NCBI RefSeq assembly: GCF_005843925.1
Contig: NZ_VCBC01000006.1
Span: 124,001-188,000 of the forward strand
Length of the DNA: 64,000 nt
Source: Thalassotalea litorea
Lineage (GTDB): Bacteria; Pseudomonadota; Gammaproteobacteria; Enterobacterales; Alteromonadaceae
Direction of reading: 5' to 3'
Below, piece after piece: positions 36,409-45,177 of the stretch. Made by a program: the position numbers and the translations under genes. Each line of letters opens with the position of its first letter. Positions within the stretch are counted from its first letter, which is position 1. The notes under the pieces are model-generated. The model made no database searches, was not told where the DNA came from, and saw nothing but the letters and a program-made list of their open reading frames with translations.

Positions 36409-38010
36409 TCAATACACCTTGGTTTGTTGAGTTTGCGGAGCTTGACTGGAGGTTGAGTAACCAATAAATCCAGCGAGCAATACCAGGAGCAAAATATTTG
36501 AAATGATAAACATTCGAGTTTTGCGTTTTTCTTTATCTAACAAGCCGATAGCACTTGCCGCGGTCACAACACCCATTACAGGTATATTAAGGGCTCGAGA
36601 TAGCTGATTGGATGATACCGCCACAGGGTTTGCCTGAGTCATCATAAATGCTGCACCAGTGCCTGCGCCTAATCCCAATACCAGTACACCAAGATAGAAC
36701 AGAATACGATAGGGTCCGGTAGGCTCCAGAGGAACTTGCGGTGGATCGATGACGCGAAATTGAATTTTATCGGATGTTTCATCATGTTGTTTCGCCATCA
36801 GCGCAGTCTCTTTGCGTGACAACAATTCTTCATATTTATTTTTATTGATTTCATAGCCACGATTGAGCGCTACGAGCTCAGCTTCTACATCTGGCAATGT
36901 TCTAATTTTTTCAGTTAATTCATCGACTTGTGACTGATAGTTGTTGGCGCGCACCTGTAAAGATGCAATTTCATTTTCAATTTGATTAACTAAAATGCGC
37001 ATTTCCTGATACACGGGGCTGGCGTTTGCAGCGCTAAGGTTGACACTTTCGCCACCCTCGCTATCCGCAGTTAGCGCAACATAGTATGCTTCAATTTCCT
37101 CTTTGCGCAGGCGACTTAGTTCATCCAAACGGCGGCGTAACTCGATCACATCGGGGTGTTTTTCTGTATAACTGATTAGAGCGGTATCTAAATTGGTGTT
37201 TAATCCTTGAATTCGCTCGTCATAAGTTGTGGATATCGCGTCGTTGTCGAGGATGTTTTCTGACAATGCCTGACCCGAGACATCTTCTTTGGAGAGTTGC
37301 CCTTGTGCAGATTCTAAGCGACTTTGCGCTTCCATCAATTGCAAATTGGTTTCTCTTTGTCGAGTCTTAGCTGCATTCAGCGCACTATAGAAGCCACCGG
37401 TATTGCTTGGTAAAACACCGGTATAACGTTTTTTGAATTCCGTCAGGCGTTTTTCAGCAGTAACCAATCGGTTTTCATAATCGCGAATTTGTTTATCCAG
37501 GAATTTTTGTGCGGTATCGGTGTCGCTTCGGGTTTCTCCCAACGTATTTTCAATAAATACTGTCAGCGCAGCTTGAACTATGTCTTTGGCAACCTGAGGG
37601 TCTTGACCGCGATAGGAAATATTGAATATGTTTTCTTTGCCGACAGGGTCAATCGTCATATTGCTTTTTAAATCATCAATAATCTCTTCAAACTCTTCGG
37701 AGTCCTCCGCCTGCAAATCAAGATCGGTCATACGCGCAATCTTGGTCAGGTTTGGGCGACCCAGTAAAGTTTTCACCATCAACCGAACTTGATAGTCAGG
37801 GTCGGTTTCTACCATCAAACCTTCCATCAAGGGACGAAGTAATGATTGAGTGTCAACGTAAACCTGTGCACTCGCCTCGTATTTGTCGGGCAATGCACTC
37901 ACTGCTAACCAACCAACCGGACAAATTATCCATGTCGCTATCAAGATGTAATGTTTTTTCGCCCATACACCTAGAAGTATTTCCTTAATTCTTTCAATTT
38001 GTTCGTACAT
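36409..38010 (-). CDS. XrtA-associated polysaccharide chain-length determinant (Wzz-like)
   Basis: This is a 533-residue inner-membrane protein of the PCP family. One transmembrane helix near residues 20-40 follows the opening IKEILLGVWAKKHYILIAT. A long periplasmic region with coiled-coil (residues about 165-400) and the PQVPLEPTGPYR motif leads to the second helix at about 423-445. A third hydrophobic segment (LLLVLLAGFIGY) lies near the C-terminus. Together with the separate kinase gene, 1 bp away, it sets the exopolysaccharide chain length. Size and order match the TIGR03007 exosortase-A family. Confidence 0.9.
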   Translation of the reverse strand: MYEQIERIKEILLGVWAKKHYILIATWIICPVGWLAVSALPDKYEASAQVYVDTQSLLRPLMEGLMVETDPDYQVRLMVKTLLGRPNLTKIARMTDLDLQAEDSEEFEEIIDDLKSNMTIDPVGKENIFNISYRGQDPQVAKDIVQAALTVFIENTLGETRSDTDTAQKFLDKQIRDYENRLVTAEKRLTEFKKRYTGVLPSNTGGFYSALNAAKTRQRETNLQLMEAQSRLESAQGQLSKEDVSGQALSENILDNDAISTTYDERIQGLNTNLDTALISYTEKHPDVIELRRRLDELSRLRKEEIEAYYVALTADSEGGESVNLSAANASPVYQEMRILVNQIENEIASLQVRANNYQSQVDELTEKIRTLPDVEAELVALNRGYEINKNKYEELLSRKETALMAKQHDETSDKIQFRVIDPPQVPLEPTGPYRILFYLGVLVLGLGAGTGAAFMMTQANPVAVSSNQLSRALNIPVMGVVTAASAIGLLDKEKRKTRMFIISNILLLVLLAGFIGYSTSSQAPQTQQTKVY

Positions 38011-38034
38011 GATGTGAGTTCTTTTTATTGAAAA

Positions 38035-38673
38035 TTAAAACCATGCTTCCGGAATCACGATGATATCGCCCGGTAACACATCGACGTTAGCGCTAATGTC
38101 GCCATCTCTAATCAGATCTTCGATATTGAGCAAATACTGCTTTTGCTCGCCATTCTCAACACGGACCAGAACCGACTGATTGCCATCGGCAAATTGTGTC
38201 AGGCCACCGACCGCAATCATGACATCAAGCAGAGTCATGTTCTTGCCATAGCTAACTGCCCGAGGCTGTGCGGCTTCGCCAATGACTCGGATCTGCTCGC
38301 TGTAAGGGCCAACAAAACGGTTTACCGTGACCGTGACGATAGGTTCCCTTAAATAGGTAGATAGCTGCTCTTCAATGGTTCGAGCAAGTTGAGTAGGGGT
38401 TTTACCCGATGCCATAATATCTTCCACCAAAGAGGTGGTGATCTTGCCATCTGGTCGAACAATAAAACTTCCAGAAACGTCTGGATTTCGCCAGACAAAG
38501 ATATTCAATTGGTCGCCAGGACCGATTAAATAGTTGTAGGAATCCGCAGTTTCGGTTTGTGCGGGGTGGACTGTTGCCGAGGGTAATGATTGATTTGAAC
38601 TACATCCAGTTATTATCCCTAAAAAGACAATAGCAACCATTATCTTCCTTATAGTCAAAGTTCCTTGCGCCAT
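38035..38673 (-). CDS. Polysaccharide export lipoprotein (Wza-like)
   Basis: This 212-residue lipoprotein has a lipobox IITGC (Cys24). The poly-export domain starts YLIGPGDQLNIFVWRNPDVSG. A SLBB-type segment follows (IRVIGEAAQPRAVSYGKNMTLLDVMIAVGG), and the end is LPGDIIVIPEAWF, the usual finish of XrtA-associated Wza proteins (TIGR03027). It is the first gene of the minus-strand export operon. Its promoter lies in the 185-bp gap shared with the divergent sugar-transferase gene. Confidence 0.93.
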   Translation of the reverse strand: MAQGTLTIRKIMVAIVFLGIITGCSSNQSLPSATVHPAQTETADSYNYLIGPGDQLNIFVWRNPDVSGSFIVRPDGKITTSLVEDIMASGKTPTQLARTIEEQLSTYLREPIVTVTVNRFVGPYSEQIRVIGEAAQPRAVSYGKNMTLLDVMIAVGGLTQFADGNQSVLVRVENGEQKQYLLNIEDLIRDGDISANVDVLPGDIIVIPEAWF

Positions 38674-38858
38674 AACTTAATGCCTTCATTGCTAAAGATT
38701 ATTTTTGGTTTATACAAATGTTAGTTAATAGATTTAAATTTTGCGCAAATTTTGATTGAAAAATAATCTAGGGGGTTAGTTTTCTTGAACTATAGTTAAG
38801 TGGAAAAAGGGATTTTCCCAATCTAACCAAAACAATAAAGGTATCCGGGGTAGCACTC
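38674..38858. promoter_or_regulatory. Divergent control region of the export and sugar-transferase genes
   Basis: This 185-bp AT-rich gap separates divergent starts. It contains three short palindromes: TTGCGCAA (about 38740-38747), AACTATAGTT (38788-38797), and GGAAAA/TTTTCC with a 5-nt spacer (38802-38818). Any could be an operator. I found no clear sigma-54 GG-N10-GC site clear of the coding start on either strand. Confidence 0.35.
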
Positions 38859-40241
38859 GTGCAAAATAAAAACACTAATTACTATTCAGTCTTATTAAGG
38901 CTGCTGATCCTCATCGACTTTTCAATTTTCTTTATTACATTTGCTGTTAGTAACAAGTTTGTACTCCAACACTTTAATAATTTAGAGGTATTGGGGTTTT
39001 CGTTGTTCTTTGCGTTTGTAATGCAGCTCGCGTTTTTAGGTTTAGGTCTTTATAAGCCGAAACTAAGAGACAAATGGTGGGGGATGCTGCGGCGGCTAAT
39101 ATTGGCCACGGCGCTTAGCTTTCTATTCCTGATGCTGGTACAGACAATATTTCAGCAGTCATATTATCTGACCCAGACATTATTCAATGCCTGTCTTTAT
39201 AGCTTATTGGCGACATTGTGTTTACGCACCTTAATGTTAAAAATAAATTTCCTTGGCTTTGCTAAACGAAATGTCCTGATTATGGGCTCTGGCGAGAGAG
39301 CCATGATTATTGAAAACCGAATGCGTCGTAAGATTGATCGCCAGGGCTTCAACTTAATGGGTTACGCGCAAATGCCTGGAGATGCAAGTTCATCAATTCC
39401 GGCAAATAAAATAATTAAACTTGAGCAATCGTTGGTAGAATATGTTGCGCTTAACAATGTCCACGAAATCGTTATTGCCACAGATGAGCGGCGTGATAAC
39501 CTGCCAGTCGAAGCGTTGTTTGCCTGTAAACTCAGAGGTGTTGTTGTTTCGGATATTCTTGACTTTTTTGAGCAGGAAACAGGTCAAATCGCCGTTAATC
39601 TCATTTATCCTAGCTGGCTAATTTTCTCCGATGGTTTTTCCTCCACCAACGAAATCAGGAATAATCTGGATTGGCTGTTTAACGCGTCACTGGCTTTTCT
39701 ATTATTTTTGATAACCTGGCCAATAATGTTACTTACTTACGTTGCCATTAAACTCGAAGATGGGTTTCGGGCGCCAGGGTTTTATTGGCAGGAGAGAGTG
39801 GGGTTAAATGGTCAGAATTTTCGCATTGTAAAATTTCGAAGTATGAAAGTCGATGCCGAGCGCCATGGCATAAAGTGGTCTTCTGCTGAAGACGACAGGG
39901 TAACTAAGGTCGGTCGTTTTATCCGTAAATATCGAATCGATGAGCTTCCACAAATCTATAACGTCATCGTTGGTGATATGGGGTTTGTCGGCCCCCGACC
40001 AGAGCGCCCTGAATTTGTCAGCCATTTACAGCAGGTGATTCCTTATTATTACGAACGCCATAATGTTAAATCCGGATTAACCGGGTGGGCACAGCTCAAA
40101 TATCCATATGGTTCGAGTGATGAAGATGCACAGGAAAAGTTGAAGTACGATTTGTACTACATTAAACATCGTAGCTTTCTAATGGATTTGCTTATCCTGA
40201 TACAAACCGCCGAAGTCGTTATTCTTGGAAAAGGACGTTAG
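38859..40241 (+). CDS. XrtA-associated initiating sugar transferase (TIGR03013-like)
   Basis: This 460-residue protein starts with GTG 38859 (GGGG at 38847-38850); no ATG gives a better N-terminus. Four to five hydrophobic helices occupy residues about 10-125. A Rossmann-like domain follows (NVLIMGSGERAMII), then one further helix near 275-297. The C-terminal bacterial sugar transferase domain has FRIVKFRSMKVDAE, RKYRIDELPQIYNV and GDMGFVGPRPERPEF. It transfers the first sugar phosphate to undecaprenyl phosphate. The gene stands alone on the + strand, opposite the export operon. A 57-bp relic of a related gene lies 142 bp downstream. Confidence 0.92.
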   Translation: MQNKNTNYYSVLLRLLILIDFSIFFITFAVSNKFVLQHFNNLEVLGFSLFFAFVMQLAFLGLGLYKPKLRDKWWGMLRRLILATALSFLFLMLVQTIFQQSYYLTQTLFNACLYSLLATLCLRTLMLKINFLGFAKRNVLIMGSGERAMIIENRMRRKIDRQGFNLMGYAQMPGDASSSIPANKIIKLEQSLVEYVALNNVHEIVIATDERRDNLPVEALFACKLRGVVVSDILDFFEQETGQIAVNLIYPSWLIFSDGFSSTNEIRNNLDWLFNASLAFLLFLITWPIMLLTYVAIKLEDGFRAPGFYWQERVGLNGQNFRIVKFRSMKVDAERHGIKWSSAEDDRVTKVGRFIRKYRIDELPQIYNVIVGDMGFVGPRPERPEFVSHLQQVIPYYYERHNVKSGLTGWAQLKYPYGSSDEDAQEKLKYDLYYIKHRSFLMDLLILIQTAEVVILGKGR

Positions 40242-40382
40242 GCTCATTTGAGCGTCACCTGTGAAGCTCTGCTTTACACGTGGCGCAACAAACACAATCT
40301 GCCGTTCTGATGATTGTTTTAATGCGGGATATTCGTACAACGTCATTTTTTTACCATTCTACAAGTGAGTAACGTATCAACC

Positions 40383-40439
40383 GATTTATTTATCCTGATA
40401 CAAACCGCTGAGGTTGTTATCCTTGACATAGGGCGATAG
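40383..40439 (+). pseudogene. Relic 3' end of a second sugar-transferase gene
   Basis: These 57 bases read DLFILIQTAEVVILDIGR-stop. They align without gaps to the last 19 codons (including stop) of the sugar transferase at 40185-40241; I count 46 of 57 bases identical. Most differences are at third codon positions, so the ancestral copy had diverged under selection before it decayed. Nothing recognisable of that gene remains upstream (40242-40382). On the other strand, the stop of the deacetylase gene lies inside this relic, which encodes its last ~17 residues. Confidence 0.75.
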
Positions 40440-41432
40440 CTTCTGATTCAGCATGTTCTTGCAGATATTGAATTTCAAATCATCCACAGTACACTGGTTG
40501 TCGACGGAAAACCTCGGCAGTTCAAAGCGATTTTCAAGGATGTTGTTACAGGAGTTGTGCAAGAAAGTGAAAGCTAATTGATATCCGCTCTTTCGCAATA
40601 GGTTCGTGGTTGTCTCATTGTAGGTACTTTCCCCGCCTACGGGATAGGCAAACGTGCTTATCGTTGTATTTAACTGTTCTTCCAGTCGTCGTTTCGATTC
40701 TACTATTTCACGAGCCTGCTGCTGTTCTGTTAAGTGGGAAAGGATCTGATGACTGCATGTCTGTGAGCCAATCGACACTCCGTTTGCCTGAACTTCGCGC
40801 AGCATATCCCAATCCATAAATAACGATTCAGACACCGTGATCGCATTTTCTGCAATGCCGCAGGCCTGGCGCAGTTGAGCAAGTTTTTGTGGCATGCTTA
40901 CACGATGGTTTTGTTTCATATAACGCAGCATCATGCGAATTTGCTCCGTAATCGAGCTATTCGGCCAGTTAATCGGAAGCTGCCACTTGCGCAGTAGTTC
41001 ATAATCAACCTGGGTATTTTTCAATAACCAGGCGATTTCATCCCACCAGGGGACGGTTGGCTTATCGATAAAATCGGTGGCAATAAAAAAAGTCGAAGGC
41101 AAGCCCGCGGCTTTTAAGAGCGGATAAGCATACTGATAATTATCCTGGTAGCCATCGTCAAAGGTAATTATCGCCAGACGCTCTTTAATCGGGGTGTCGT
41201 TGCGCATTAATGCAATTAATTCATCGCTACTAATCACGTCGAAATTACGTTTGTAAAATGCCAGATGGGTTTCAAATTGTTCGGCACTGCAACTGAATAA
41301 GTTGGGGTCGAACTGGGTATCATCTGGTTCGCCGATTCTGTGGTAATTAAAACCATATAGGCCGTTTGGCCTGAACTTCCATGTTAACCAACCAAGACCG
41401 GAATACTTAAATAAGTCTGCTTTATAATCCAT
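40386..41432 (-). CDS. Polysaccharide deacetylase (NodB fold)
   Basis: This 348-residue protein without a signal peptide has the NodB opening YGFNYHRIG. The catalytic segment LAIITFDDGYQDN has the metal/base pair Asp92-Asp93, and TFFIATDFI follows. Later it shows a SIGSQTCSHQILSHL metal His motif and TFAYPVGGES. It probably removes N- or O-acetyl groups from exopolysaccharide sugars or lipid-linked intermediates. The gene is 1 bp from the upstream unknown gene and closes a minus-strand run beginning at 43808. Its last ~17 codons are read from the antisense strand of the sugar-transferase relic, so its natural C-terminus has probably been replaced. Confidence 0.88.
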   Translation of the reverse strand: MDYKADLFKYSGLGWLTWKFRPNGLYGFNYHRIGEPDDTQFDPNLFSCSAEQFETHLAFYKRNFDVISSDELIALMRNDTPIKERLAIITFDDGYQDNYQYAYPLLKAAGLPSTFFIATDFIDKPTVPWWDEIAWLLKNTQVDYELLRKWQLPINWPNSSITEQIRMMLRYMKQNHRVSMPQKLAQLRQACGIAENAITVSESLFMDWDMLREVQANGVSIGSQTCSHQILSHLTEQQQAREIVESKRRLEEQLNTTISTFAYPVGGESTYNETTTNLLRKSGYQLAFTFLHNSCNNILENRFELPRFSVDNQCTVDDLKFNICKNMLNQKLSPYVKDNNLSGLYQDK

Positions 41433-41433
41433 T

Positions 41434-42642
41434 TTATGCCTTATGCTTTAATTCTTCTTTGAAAATATCGGCGACTTTATATTCTGGTTTGGGAATAATA
41501 AAATCGCGATAGTCGCCCGGCTCTCCTTGCACGTCGGCTTCCGCAGCTTTAATTATGTTGTACATTTCGCGGGCAGAAACATAATGCAGTTTGTATTTTT
41601 TACCATCATTGTACTTATTATCCAAGTATTCACACATATCGACAAAAGGTTTGCCGAGCAAAGTGTCCATAGATTCTTCCTGAGTACCATGGGTGTGAAT
41701 TTTGATAAAAAGCCAATCTTCTTTATTTTTGACACTGATTTGAGTATTGACCCATAAATCGATTCGGTCCGCTGATGGCGGCATATTGCCACGAATATCG
41801 GAGTTTTCTATTTGAGGAAAAATTTTCTTTTTTAGTCGGCGCCAGTTTAACGCCAGCGGCCCGGTTATGATCATTAGATCTCCCCATGAGGAGCCGTTGC
41901 GTTCAACGGGGATGCCGGTGTTGTGTGAATTGGGTTTGCCAGGATTGTCTTTGGCATAATAGATTTCGTTTGCAAACGCTGGTTGTGTATCGCTTGGAGC
42001 GCTGGGAAATGTCAAATCGGCAAAGCAGCCAGTTTCCTTTAAAATAATGAGCTCGTCGTTAACGCCGCATAGCTTTCCGTCGGGGCGGGAATTATTCAGA
42101 CACCAATTTCCATGAATAAAGGCATATTCCAATTTACCTGAGGAAGGGTTACGGCAAAACGCACCATGGTTTTCATGGAGAGTTTCGGTAAAGCGCTCAA
42201 GTGTGGTTCGTAGGTTATCGCTGGTGTCATCATGATGATGTAAATGGACTTCAATTTCGCCATATCCCTGAGCACAAATATAGGCGATTTTATCTAAATG
42301 CTCTTGACGATATTCCTCTTCGGGATAGAAGAAACTGTGTTTTGGCGGGTGGCCATCTGCATCTTGAAATTTACTGGCGACCTGAGGGTAATCATATAAC
42401 CAGCGATCGACCCGTGCCCGTTCTTGTTCCAGACTAATGTCTTTTCCCCACTGCGGTTCATAATGGTCGACAAAGCATAACATCACGTGAGTTAAAGAAT
42501 CTGATTGGCCGTATTGATGCCATTTGCCGGCTAATTTTCTGCGGAGAAAATGACCAAGCCAGAGGTTGAGATTTTTCTTGTAGATGACCGCAGTTACGCA
42601 TGCCAGAACTGCTATTGTGAAAGCGAAAAGCCAATAAATCAT
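41434..42642 (-). CDS. Membrane-anchored protein of unknown function, possible deacetylase-like fold
   Basis: The family of this 402-residue protein is not recognised with confidence. One N-terminal membrane helix (residues about 2-20) is followed by a soluble domain. Metal-site-like clusters are visible: MLCFVDHYEPQW near residue 54, EVHLHHHDDTSDN near 134, FIHGNWCLNNS near 173, and IKIHTHGTQEES near 318. This series of Asp/His motifs along a barrel recalls polysaccharide deacetylases or GH57-like proteins, which is inference. Its start overlaps the glycosyltransferase gene by 4 bp and its end is 1 bp from a true deacetylase gene, so all three act on the same polymer. Confidence 0.6.
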   Translation of the reverse strand: MIYWLFAFTIAVLACVTAVIYKKNLNLWLGHFLRRKLAGKWHQYGQSDSLTHVMLCFVDHYEPQWGKDISLEQERARVDRWLYDYPQVASKFQDADGHPPKHSFFYPEEEYRQEHLDKIAYICAQGYGEIEVHLHHHDDTSDNLRTTLERFTETLHENHGAFCRNPSSGKLEYAFIHGNWCLNNSRPDGKLCGVNDELIILKETGCFADLTFPSAPSDTQPAFANEIYYAKDNPGKPNSHNTGIPVERNGSSWGDLMIITGPLALNWRRLKKKIFPQIENSDIRGNMPPSADRIDLWVNTQISVKNKEDWLFIKIHTHGTQEESMDTLLGKPFVDMCEYLDNKYNDGKKYKLHYVSAREMYNIIKAAEADVQGEPGDYRDFIIPKPEYKVADIFKEELKHKA

Positions 42643-43808
42643 GAGCGGGAAGTCCTTTGCCAGGTACCGGTTAAATTTCGACGACTAAAGAGCACAAAGC
42701 CTTGCATTAAGGCGGTGTTCAAACGTAAAAAGAACGCAATAAATGTGATAAACCAGGGAGTGTTTTCACCCTCGTCAATTTTTCGATTCCCCCAGATGCC
42801 AAGTGCGTAGATAATGATTTGCAACAGCAAAAAACCAGCATAAAACGTTTGCTGGGCAATAAGAATATTGCTAATTAATGCGATTAACATCAGGTGCGGC
42901 GTAAACCAACGCAACACTTTGTGAGAAAAGTAAGTAAAGCAACGCCACCCTTGATTGGGGTTCAATAACCAGAGTAAATTACTAAACGCTTGATAATTTC
43001 CAGCGCCAATTCTTACTCTTCGTTTAGCTTCTTCTAAGGTGCTAGGAGCGATTTCTTCGCGCGCTCGGGCACCTCGATGATAAATAACGCGACAGCCCTG
43101 TTTGGCGATATTCATTACAATTTGGAAATCATCCACTATGGTATTCGCACTAATCGGAACATAAAGTTCTGTTCGAATCGCATAAATAGCCCCATTAGCG
43201 CCAAGCAAGGCATCCAGTTTACTTTCCTGAAACTTAATAAACTGCTCATAACGCCAATACAGGTTATCTTTATTGGCGTTAGAACCGGAGTTATAGAGAT
43301 CGAGTTCACCACAAACCGCGCCCACATTTTTATCTTTAAACCCGGACACTAATTGTCGGATGGCATCAGGTTCAAATTCGGTGTTGGCATCGGAAAATAC
43401 CACAATGTCGGTGCTAACCTGCTGTAGTAAATCATTTAGAGTGCTGGCTTTACCGCGGTTAGGCTGAAATAGCGAAATATTTACAAACGGGTGATGTATC
43501 GCTTCCAGAATTTGGTTGGTCGCATCGCTACTACCGTCCGAACCGATATAAATGTGTAATTTATCATCTGGGTAGTCTTGCGCGATTAGATTTTCAATTC
43601 GTTCGGCGATGCAATGCTCTTCATTGTATGCCGCGATAACCACGCTGACCTTGGGAAGTTGCTCATCAGCGAGTACTGGAATGGGTTGTTCAGAGCCAAA
43701 TAATTTCGCAAAAAAGAAACAAAGGGCAGGGTAAATCAGGTAACTGTATGCAATCCCTAAAACGGCTATCCAAAACACCACTTCCATTTTCATCCCCTGA
43801 TTATTCAT
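42639..43808 (-). CDS. Membrane glycosyltransferase, family 2
   Basis: This 389-residue protein has one N-terminal helix, a GT2 domain, and three or more C-terminal helices. Visible motifs are VSVVIAAYNEE, IYIGSDGSSDATNQI (nucleotide-sugar aspartates), VFSDANTEFEPDA (DxN/DxD-like) and YRRxR-like KRRVRIGAGNYQAF. This is the processive type seen in hyaluronan- and cellulose-like synthases and in many exopolysaccharide loci. It is the first gene of a minus-strand trio, overlapping the next gene by 4 bp. Confidence 0.9.
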   Translation of the reverse strand: MNNQGMKMEVVFWIAVLGIAYSYLIYPALCFFFAKLFGSEQPIPVLADEQLPKVSVVIAAYNEEHCIAERIENLIAQDYPDDKLHIYIGSDGSSDATNQILEAIHHPFVNISLFQPNRGKASTLNDLLQQVSTDIVVFSDANTEFEPDAIRQLVSGFKDKNVGAVCGELDLYNSGSNANKDNLYWRYEQFIKFQESKLDALLGANGAIYAIRTELYVPISANTIVDDFQIVMNIAKQGCRVIYHRGARAREEIAPSTLEEAKRRVRIGAGNYQAFSNLLWLLNPNQGWRCFTYFSHKVLRWFTPHLMLIALISNILIAQQTFYAGFLLLQIIIYALGIWGNRKIDEGENTPWFITFIAFFLRLNTALMQGFVLFSRRNLTGTWQRTSRS

Positions 43809-44001
43809 TGTTATTCAATAAAATATATATCAAGAAATGGATTTTAGTAGGGCGCTGAGAAAATAAATATTGGTGAGTGGCACTAACGGTCCAGCAATGA
43901 AAATTACGGATAATTATTTTTCAATGAAAGTAGCAGGTTTTTAGATCTGCCATATACTCAAATGTAACTTACTCATAAAAACAATTAAGAATTCTCCAGC
44001 A
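43809..44001. promoter_or_regulatory. Divergent intergenic region
   Basis: This is a 193-bp AT-rich gap between the divergent GT2 (-) and GT4 (+) genes. It contains TGGCAC at 43878-43883, which resembles a sigma-54 -24 box, but GC does not occur at the required 10-bp spacing. No convincing promoter was found. Confidence 0.3.
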
Positions 44002-45177
44002 ATGAATAACAAGTGGGACGTTATTTACATCGGCAATGAATACAGCACGGACAATCGCACCAGCAGTCATCACATCGCCAAACGACTCGCCGCACAGCAT
44101 AATTTACTTTATGTTGAGGCCGCTGGGTTGCGTTTACCTCGTTTTTCCCTGTCTGATTTAAAAAAAATCTGGAGTCGCCTCAATAAAGCCTTTAAAGCCA
44201 AGCCGAAAACCATGGTCAGTGACTTTACAGTCTTGTCATTGTTTCTCTTACCGTTTCCTTCAAGCTGGTGGATTAGTCGGGTAAACAAAAAGCGAGCAAT
44301 TGCCCAAATTAAACGCAAGGCCGAGGCATTAGAGTTTTCAGAACGGCCGATAGTCTGGTGCACTGTGCCCACGCTTGCTGAAGTCATTGAGCAACTCTGC
44401 CCACAAGCGATTATCTATTACTGTGTGGATGACTTCTCAGCCCTACCTGGGGTCAATCAGGAACGAGTCATAGGTCTGGATAAACAGTTAAGCAAACAAG
44501 CGGATCTGATTTTTACTCCTTCAATGCCGTTATTTGAGCGCAAGCGCAAAGAATACGAACAAGTGTTGCTCAGCCCGCATGGTGTTGATGTTGCACACTT
44601 TTCTCAAGCCAACCTACCTGGGCCGATACCACCGGAACTGGCTCAGATTCAGGGACCTGTTGTTGGTTTTTTCGGGTTAATTGAATATTGGATTGATATT
44701 GAACTGGTGTGTTTTGTGGCACGACAGTTACCCGATGTAACTTGTGTCTTAATTGGCCGTGTTACCGTTGATTTGCGCCAGTTTGATATTCCGGAAAATG
44801 TTCGTTTTATTGGCCAGCGCTCATACGAGCAACTGCCAGATTTTGCCCGTCGATTTGATGTGGCCATTATCCCTTATGTACTTAATCAGCAGGTATTTAA
44901 TTCGAATCCGCTTAAGCTTCGGGAATATCTGGCTACGGGTAAGCCAGTCGTCTCCGTGAGTTGTCCGGAAATCGACAAATATCAAGATGTCGTGAGTATT
45001 GCCCAGGATTATCAGGAGTTTGCTAATTTAGTCGCAATGGCTATCGCCAATGATGATCAGCAGGCAAGTAACAAGCGTCAGCGAGTCGTCGCAAAAGATA
45101 CCTGGGAGTCACGCTATAACAAGGTTTGCCAACATGTCGAGGCAATTCTTAAAAACAAAAAAACCATGGAGCAATAA
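44002..45177 (+). CDS. Glycosyltransferase, GT4/TuaH-like
   Basis: This 391-residue GT-B enzyme opens with WDVIYIGNEYSTDNRTSSHHIAKRLA. In the C-terminal half it carries VVGFFGLIEYWIDIELV, IIPYVLNQQVFNSNPLKLREYLATGKPVVS and the acidic donor-site region, typical of TuaH-like family 1/4 enzymes. It is cytoplasmic or peripheral and adds a sugar to a lipid-linked repeat unit. Its stop shares one base with the start of the next gene, beginning a co-transcribed run to about 53948. Confidence 0.88.
   Translation: MNNKWDVIYIGNEYSTDNRTSSHHIAKRLAAQHNLLYVEAAGLRLPRFSLSDLKKIWSRLNKAFKAKPKTMVSDFTVLSLFLLPFPSSWWISRVNKKRAIAQIKRKAEALEFSERPIVWCTVPTLAEVIEQLCPQAIIYYCVDDFSALPGVNQERVIGLDKQLSKQADLIFTPSMPLFERKRKEYEQVLLSPHGVDVAHFSQANLPGPIPPELAQIQGPVVGFFGLIEYWIDIELVCFVARQLPDVTCVLIGRVTVDLRQFDIPENVRFIGQRSYEQLPDFARRFDVAIIPYVLNQQVFNSNPLKLREYLATGKPVVSVSCPEIDKYQDVVSIAQDYQEFANLVAMAIANDDQQASNKRQRVVAKDTWESRYNKVCQHVEAILKNKKTMEQ

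Noticed and set aside
38847..38864. GG-N10-GC pattern resembling a sigma-54 site before the sugar transferase
   Set aside because: Its -12 element falls on the GTG start codon and the -24 half matches the consensus poorly, so it cannot drive this gene as annotated.
43878..43897. TGGCAC resembling a sigma-54 -24 box
   Set aside because: The GC dinucleotide comes 13 bp after GG where sigma-54 requires 10.
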